In this document: positions 58,135-64,000 of the stretch, piece by piece | Position numbering within the stretch: the stretch's first letter is position 1 | How the letters are laid out: every line of letters begins with the position of its first letter | DNA from: Patiria miniata | Taxonomy: Eukaryota; Echinodermata; Asteroidea; Valvatida; Asterinidae | NCBI RefSeq assembly: GCF_015706575.1 | Contig: NW_024037057.1 | Location: 5,327,203 to 5,391,202, forward strand | DNA length: 64,000 bases | Direction of reading: 5' to 3' | The notes under the pieces: generated by a model | Told to the model about the DNA's origin: nothing | Databases searched by the model: none | What the model saw: only the letters and a program-made list of their open reading frames with translations | Position numbers and translations under genes: made by a program

Positions 58135-59132
58135 GTAAATAATTATGTCCATTATGTCGTATCTTTCTCTCGCTTGCTATTTTTACTGTTTTCCCTCTCT
58201 ATCATAAAGTCGAAAATTGTTTTCAAGATGCACTGTCCGTGCCCAACAAATGTTTCCCCTACCGAATACTCAAATTAATGTTATAGATAGATAAAACAAA
58301 TGCAGTAATTAAAGACAAAACAGGTGCGTAGCAAGGTTACTTTTAATTGGGGGGGGGGGGTGGCATTATGGACGTACAAAAAGGGCACACCGTTTTTCCC
58401 TTGTTCGTCCAGCCTCCGTAAAAAAAAAGACCAAAAAAAGGGATGGGGAGGGGCACTAGACACCGTCGTCCTTTTTGGAGTTGTGTTCCAAGCGGATGGT
58501 CATGAGAACTATCGGGCAATTTTATAGGTGGTGCTTTTCATGGTGGCACAATTGCCGCGTTCATGGAACGTTAAATGGAAAGAAAACTCTTGACACAAAA
58601 AGGGGGAGTAAACCATCTTACCCCCGGATGCTGCGCCACTCCACTACAACAACTACTTTTTGGGTAGCTGCAACCCTGCTGTTATTCTGGGCTGCTTTTG
58701 CGTACAAACAAATCTGAGTCGGCAAGTAGACTTGTTCCCGGTCCCTACATTATCGACACTTAAATTAAATCATGGTGGCGGGAACTAGTCCCCCTCTCCC
58801 ACTTAATAAAATAAATGATATGTATAATGTTTGGCTACCAGACTTTTCGAATTGTTGAAGGAAGTTTTCGATGAACATGGGATTTTTTTCCCCGATGTCT
58901 AAAATAAAGTCTATTATATCAGGGTTTAACTAGAAAATAGGACATCTTTAAATGTTCGGCTACAAAAAGTGACGGAGACGCCAATTGTGCCACTAACTAT
59001 ATGGTTGCCAAAAAAACCGGCCATTACGAGTCATAGGAAATCGAAAACATGAAGTGCGATTGTATAGAGTTGCTTTTGTACACCGTGCCGTTGCAAGATA
59101 CACGAGTAATGTCGCCTCTTGTTTTTCAACAG
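58135..59132 (+). other. Last intron of gene C
   Basis: 998 bp, no supported gene. A G12 tract lies near 58350. The first 150 bp and last 80 bp match the shorter gene B intron; the middle is extra sequence. Confidence 0.6.
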
Positions 59133-62100
59133 CCGAGACGGAAAGAGCGCAATCCAGTCCGAGTGATGCTGCTGACAAGTGCAGGAGTGAATTAAAAGAT
59201 CGGTATACTACAACAGGTAGCTACGTTCAGTTAATCCCCTGGGTCGATGACGACATGAAACATATTATGGACATATATACAGAGTTGCAATTAGAAAAGG
59301 GTGACCAGAATGACATAGAAGAGGATGTAAAGGAGTATGGGGACATTTTCCTCTTAAAAACAAGAGACGGGAAAGTGATTAAACGCGCCATTTTGTGTGG
59401 GTCAGCTGGGATGGGCAAGTCAACCATTATTGACAAAATTGCGTACGACTGGGCTACGGGTGTTACACTCAAACAGTTTTCACTTTTGTTTGTTTTGAAA
59501 ATGTCTGCTCTCAACCAAACGTCGGAGCTTGTTGGGTCAGTATTTGATCAACTTTTAGCAGATGATACAGCAGTAGATAAGGATGGTTTGGAAGCATTCA
59601 TTAAAGACAATGGTAGTAGAGTGCTCATTCTGATAGATGGTTTTGATGAATTCCGAACAACTAACCTCGAACCAGAGAAATTTGGTCCTATTCTAAGAAT
59701 GCTCAATCGAAAATATGGCAAAAAATGTTTTGTAGTTGTAACAACACGCCCCTCTCACTTATATAAATTGACGAGCAAATCTCTCATTGAAAACCCTTTC
59801 ACCAGTGTGGAGGTTTTGGGATTTAGGATGGAAGATATTGGGCAGTATGTGAGAAAGTTTTTCCCAGCAAAGCTTGATGTGGCTGAGGGACTTCTTGATA
59901 GGATTCAGTGTTCGGATGTCCTGTCTGATTTAGCAAGGAGTCCCATGTTACTTCTGCTTATGTGCCTAATATGGAGGGAAGAGGGAACACTACCCGATAC
60001 TCTATCAAGATTGTTCAGTGAGGCAATTAGATACATATTTCGAAGAAAAATGCCTGAATTATCAGAAGAAGCAATATCGGAAGTGGTGATTGCAATCGGC
60101 AAAGTTGCTTTAGAAGGGCTTGTTTCCCCAGAGCAAAGGCTTTCATTTCAAGAGGGAGAGTTTGAGAAAAGAGCACTTGATCAAGCAATACAAGCGGGTA
60201 TTCTCACTAGCCAGAGGGTCATTAAGTTGCGCGGCACGCATAACGTGCAGTTCGTTCATAAGACACTTCAAGAGTATTGCGCAGCTATATACTGCCAGAG
60301 TCTTTTAAGGAAAGGCGACGAGGAGTTTCAGAGGATTCTTGATAAAATTGGATATCCTGTGAATTTTGAGTACATGTTGCGCTTCTGCTGCGGCGACAAT
60401 CAACAATGCACAAGGCATATAGTACGGATGCTGCACGAGAAGAATCTGCAACATGATACTAGCGAAGGCAATAACTTAAAGGAATTGGCCTTGAATTGCT
60501 ACTTTGAAAGTCAGTCAAAAGGTTTGTTATCAGATTTCATGGAGTTGTTTTTCACTGAATCTATGGGGATATATCACAATAGCAACGACTCATTGAACTC
60601 GCTCGCGTGGTTGCTGCAGCATGTTGCCGAGCACACAGAGCCCTCGGGAGTAGATTACCTCGCTAAAGTACGTAAATTTACGTTTCAGTGGGTTATGTTG
60701 TCAGGGTCGATTGAAGTCTTGGCGCGAGGTCTGAAGAAATTGAAAAATCTAACAACACTCCGTTTTGTGAGCTGTGGTTTAAGCTCGCTCGATGTAAAAT
60801 ACATTTTCTCATCTATTGGAGAGATGGCGAATGTAGCAGACCTTGACCTCTCACGCAATGAGCGATTGGGTGGTAAGGCGGGAACGTGGGCGGCTAGTTT
60901 ACAGTCGATGATTCACCTAAAGAAGCTTGATATGAGAGGTTGTGGCATTGAAGTGAGCGATTTGAAATATATCGTTGAATCAGTAAGTCGAATGCGGAAT
61001 CTGGTGGATTGTGTTTTTGAAGGTAATTATCCTCGGATGTTGCAGGTTCAGCGATGCGATAATGGCAAACGAGTGACGATTGTCGGGTTCTCACTACTAA
61101 CCGGCGAGGATATGGCGGATATATTACAGTCATTCAGTAATCGGACAGATTTAGTCAGTTTGATCCTTGCTCGCATGGATGGTCTAGGTGGTTCTGCATG
61201 TATCTGGATCCCACCCTTACGAAACTTGACGGAGCTTAAGGAGTTAAACATACAAGGTTGCTCACTGCAAAGCGCTGACATCGAACACATTGCTTCAGCG
61301 TTAAGTCAAGTACCAAAATTAGTCAATCTCAATCTTTCAACGAATTCAAACTTGGGTGGTAACGTAGGAACGTTGGCAGCTAGTTTAAAGGGAATGATGC
61401 ACCTTAAATCACTCGATTTATCGGACTGTGGCATAAATGAACAAGATCTATCACATATTGCATCATCGGTGGGGGAGATGCCAAACTTGGCCGATCTTAA
61501 CATTTCATGCAATGAGGCATTGGGTGGTAACGGCGGAACGTGGGCGGCTAGTTTGCAGTCGATGATTCACATGAAGGAGCTTGACATGTGTAATTGTGGC
61601 ATTAACGAAAGCGATGTGAAATATATCGCTGATTCAGTAAGTCGAATGCGGAATCTGGTGGATTGTGGTTTTGGTAGTCGGTCTGCGGAGGTGGGCGTTC
61701 AGCCATGCGATAATGGCATACAACTGCGCCTGACCGAGTTCTCACTAACCGGCGAGGATATGGCGGATATATTACAGTCATTCGGTAATCGGAGAGATTT
61801 AGTCAGTTTGATCCTTGATGGCATGGATTGTCTGGGTGGTTCCGCATGTATCTGGACCCCACCCTTACGAAACATGACGGAACTTCAGCAGTTAGATATA
61901 ATCAATTTCTCAGTGCAAAGCATTGACATTAAACATCTCTTTGCAGCATTGAGTCAAATACCAAACTTAGCCGATCTTAACCTTTCAGGCAATGACTACT
62001 TTTCGGGTGGTAATGCAGAGACGTGCGCGGCTTGTTTGCATTGTATGGTTAACCTGAAATCACTCAATTTATCGAGATGTGGCATTAATGAACAACATCT

Positions 62101-63745
62101 ACCATATATTGCATCATCGGTTGGGGAGATGCCAAATTTGGCCGATCTTAACCTTTCATGCAATGACTTGGGCGGTAATGCAGGAACGTGGGCGGCTTGT
62201 TTGCAGTGGATGGTTCACCTGAAATCACTCGATTTATCGGAATGTGGCATAAATGAACAAGATATACCACATATTGCATCATCGGTTGGGGAGATGCCCA
62301 ACTTGGCCGATCTTAAACTTTCAGGCAAGGGCTACTTGGGCGGTAATGCAGGAATGTGGGCGGTTAGTTTGCAGTGGATGGTTCACCTGAAATCACTCGA
62401 TTTATCGGACTGTGGCATAAATGAACAAGGTCTAACACATATTGCATCATCGGTTGGGGAGATGACCAACTTGGCCGATCTTAACCTTTCAGGCAACAAG
62501 GAATTGGGCGGTAATGCAGGAACGTGGGCGGCTAGTTTGCAGTTGATGGTTCACCTGAAATCACTCAGTTTATCGGAATGTGAAATAAATGAACAAAATC
62601 TACCACATATTGCATCATCAGTTGGGGAGATGCCAAACTTGGCCGTTCTTAACCTTTTAGGCAATGAAGAATTGGGTGGTCACGCAGGAACGTGGGCGGC
62701 TTGTTTGCAGTGTATGGTTCACCTGAAATCACTCTTTTTATGCACATGCGAAATAAAGGAACAAGATCTACCACATATTGCATCATCAGTTGGGGAGATG
62801 CCAAACTTGGCCAATCTTAACCTTTCATTCAATGATGGATTGGGTGGTAACGCCCAGACGTGGGCGGCTTGTTTGCAGAAGATGATTCACCTAAAATCAC
62901 TCGATTTAAGTGTATGCGACATAAATGAACAAGATCTACCACATATTGCATCATCAGTTGGGGAGATGCCAAACTTGGCCGATCTTAACCTTTCATTGTT
63001 GGATGGATTGGGTGGTAACTCCCAGACGTGGGCAGCTTGTTTGCAGAAGATGATTCACCTAAAATCACTCGATGTAAGTGCATGTGGCATAAATGAACAA
63101 AATCTACCACATATTGCATCATCGGTTGGGAAAATGCCGAACTTGGCCGACCTTAACCTTTCAAGAAAATGGGAATATAGTCGTTTCGTAAGAAAGTGGC
63201 CGGCTAGTGTGCAGAGGAAGTATTGTCGTTTAACGAGAACATCTGGCATTGAAAGCCGCGATAGGTCCGCTGAGGGGTGTCGTGTTCAGCCATGCGATAA
63301 TGGCATACAGCTGAGCATTCAGAGGTTCTCACTTTCCGGCAAGGGTATGGCGGATATATTACAGTCATTCAGTAATCGGAGAGATTTGGTCAGTTTGACC
63401 CTCCGTAACATTGAAGGTCTGAGTGGTTCCGCAGAAATCTGGACTCCAACCCTACAAAACATGACAGAACTTGGCGAGCTGAATTTAATCAATTGCTCAT
63501 TGCAGAGCACCGACATTGAACACCTTGCTGCAGCAGTAGATCAAATGCCAACCCTAGAAACCCTCAGCCTTGAGGGAAATGAGTCTTTCAGTGGCTCTGC
63601 ACAAACATGGGCTCGCTGCCTGAAACAGGTTAAACACCTAAGAAGCCTGAAATTGGGAAGATGTGCACTGACAGAGGAAGATATGAAACGGATATCTGAG
63701 GCATGGGGAAGTGGAGTTCAGTTTGGACCTTCTGAAGATGACTAG
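59133..63745 (+). CDS. Gene C, NACHT-LRR exon
   Basis: Terminal exon, about 1,536 residues, acceptor TTTTTCAACAG, stop TAG at 63743-63745. Walker A is GSAGMGKST (59399-59425), with Ala for the Pro of genes A and B but all key Gly-Lys-Ser/Thr kept. Walker B LILIDGFDEF, VVVTTRPS and FVHKTLQEYCAA follow. LRRs begin near 60.73 kb, about 33 repeats in 28-residue units. Landmark modules at 60958, 61612 and about 63259 are spaced 654 and 1647 bp, near 480 + n x 168 with n = 1 and 7. The last repeats and the C-terminal GPSEDD/GSSEDD end are conserved in all three genes. Confidence 0.93.
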
Positions 63746-64000
63746 ATGTCCAATTCATGTCTGCGCTGAGATCTGTTATGTGATGCGCATGCCTGAGTAT
63801 AGCCTACAAGATGAGCAAGCACGAGTATATGATGCAATTTTGAAGTCATTTCGAGTGAGCCGGTCTTAAAGTCACAACTTGTGAGAAACTTAGGAAACGC
63901 AGTACATGTATTCTACTGAATCAAGTCATTTTGTTTGAAGATAATGTATAACAAGATAATCGAAATACTGTTGAAACGAACAGAGAAATGATGCATATTC
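63746..64000 (+). other. Downstream flank of gene C
   Basis: Matches the first 250 bp after gene A (TGATGCAATTTT, GTGAGAAAC, GATGCATATTC), while gene B has lost most of it. No poly(A) signal is seen before the window ends. Confidence 0.6.

Larger units (their letters stand above)
43455..63745 (+). other. Gene C: Ubl-Death-(Death)-Ubl-Death-NACHT-LRR receptor with long linker
   Basis: Exons: 43470-43705 (ATG also at 43455), 50354-50537, 50822-50906, 51074-51335 (frameshifted Death), 51586-51723, 51945-52205, 52399-52558, 52799-52976, 54177-54276, 54688-58134 and 59133-63745. Leaving out the frameshifted exon, the total is 9,402 nt, an exact 3,134 codons with the stop, so skipping it restores a full-length product of 3,133 residues. 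Compared with gene B it has one more Death-linker pair and a linker more than twice as long. The first intron is 6.6 kb and holds two exon-1 relics. Confidence 0.8.

Overview
The window is animal (metazoan) genomic DNA. It has split genes with GT/AG introns, phase-consistent exons, TATA and AATAAA signals, and intronic or intergenic mobile-element remnants (MITE-, SINE- and LINE-like). The content is a head-to-tail array, all on the + strand, of three paralogous giant NOD-like receptor (NLR) genes. Large families of Death-NACHT-LRR genes are known from echinoderms, amphioxus and hemichordates, so an invertebrate deuterostome is the best guess. The species cannot be fixed from the sequence.

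Layout. Gene A (77-18392, 5' end outside the window) encodes Death, linker, ubiquitin-like (Ubl), Death, short linker, Death, NACHT and a huge LRR array; the NACHT-LRR part is one uninterrupted 11.6-kb exon. An intergenic stretch (18393-27377) follows. Gene B (27378-38680) is complete: nine exons, 7,128 coding bases and 2,375 residues, in the order basic N-terminus, Ubl, Death, linker, Ubl, Death, long repetitive linker, NACHT, LRR. A second intergenic stretch (38681-43454) carries the gene C promoter. Gene C (43455/43470-63745) has the same plan plus an extra Death and linker exon; one Death exon carries a +1 frameshift. Its tail flank (63746-64000) matches the flank of gene A. Flanks and introns are paralogous too, so the array grew by duplication of units of roughly 15-20 kb.

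Assembly of the proteins. I joined exons by hand. Exon sizes and phases repeat exactly between the genes: Ubl front half 184 or 178 nt, Ubl back half 85 or 100 nt, Death 261 nt, linker 160 nt. Death exons are phase 1-1 cassettes, so they can be gained, lost or skipped without breaking the frame. The NACHT exons keep Walker A, Walker B and a winged-helix-like region.

The most notable points are the tandem Ubl-Death modules fused to NACHT-LRR, which I do not recognise as a described NLR architecture; a RHIM-like motif just before NACHT in genes B and C that gene A replaces with a third Death domain; an LRR array in gene A whose module spacing is exactly 480 + n x 168 bp; and a disordered 35-residue-repeat linker that recently duplicated a 1,053-bp block in gene C. 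Several small mobile elements are also visible, including one that carries interstitial TTAGGG repeats flanked by a 9-bp target duplication.
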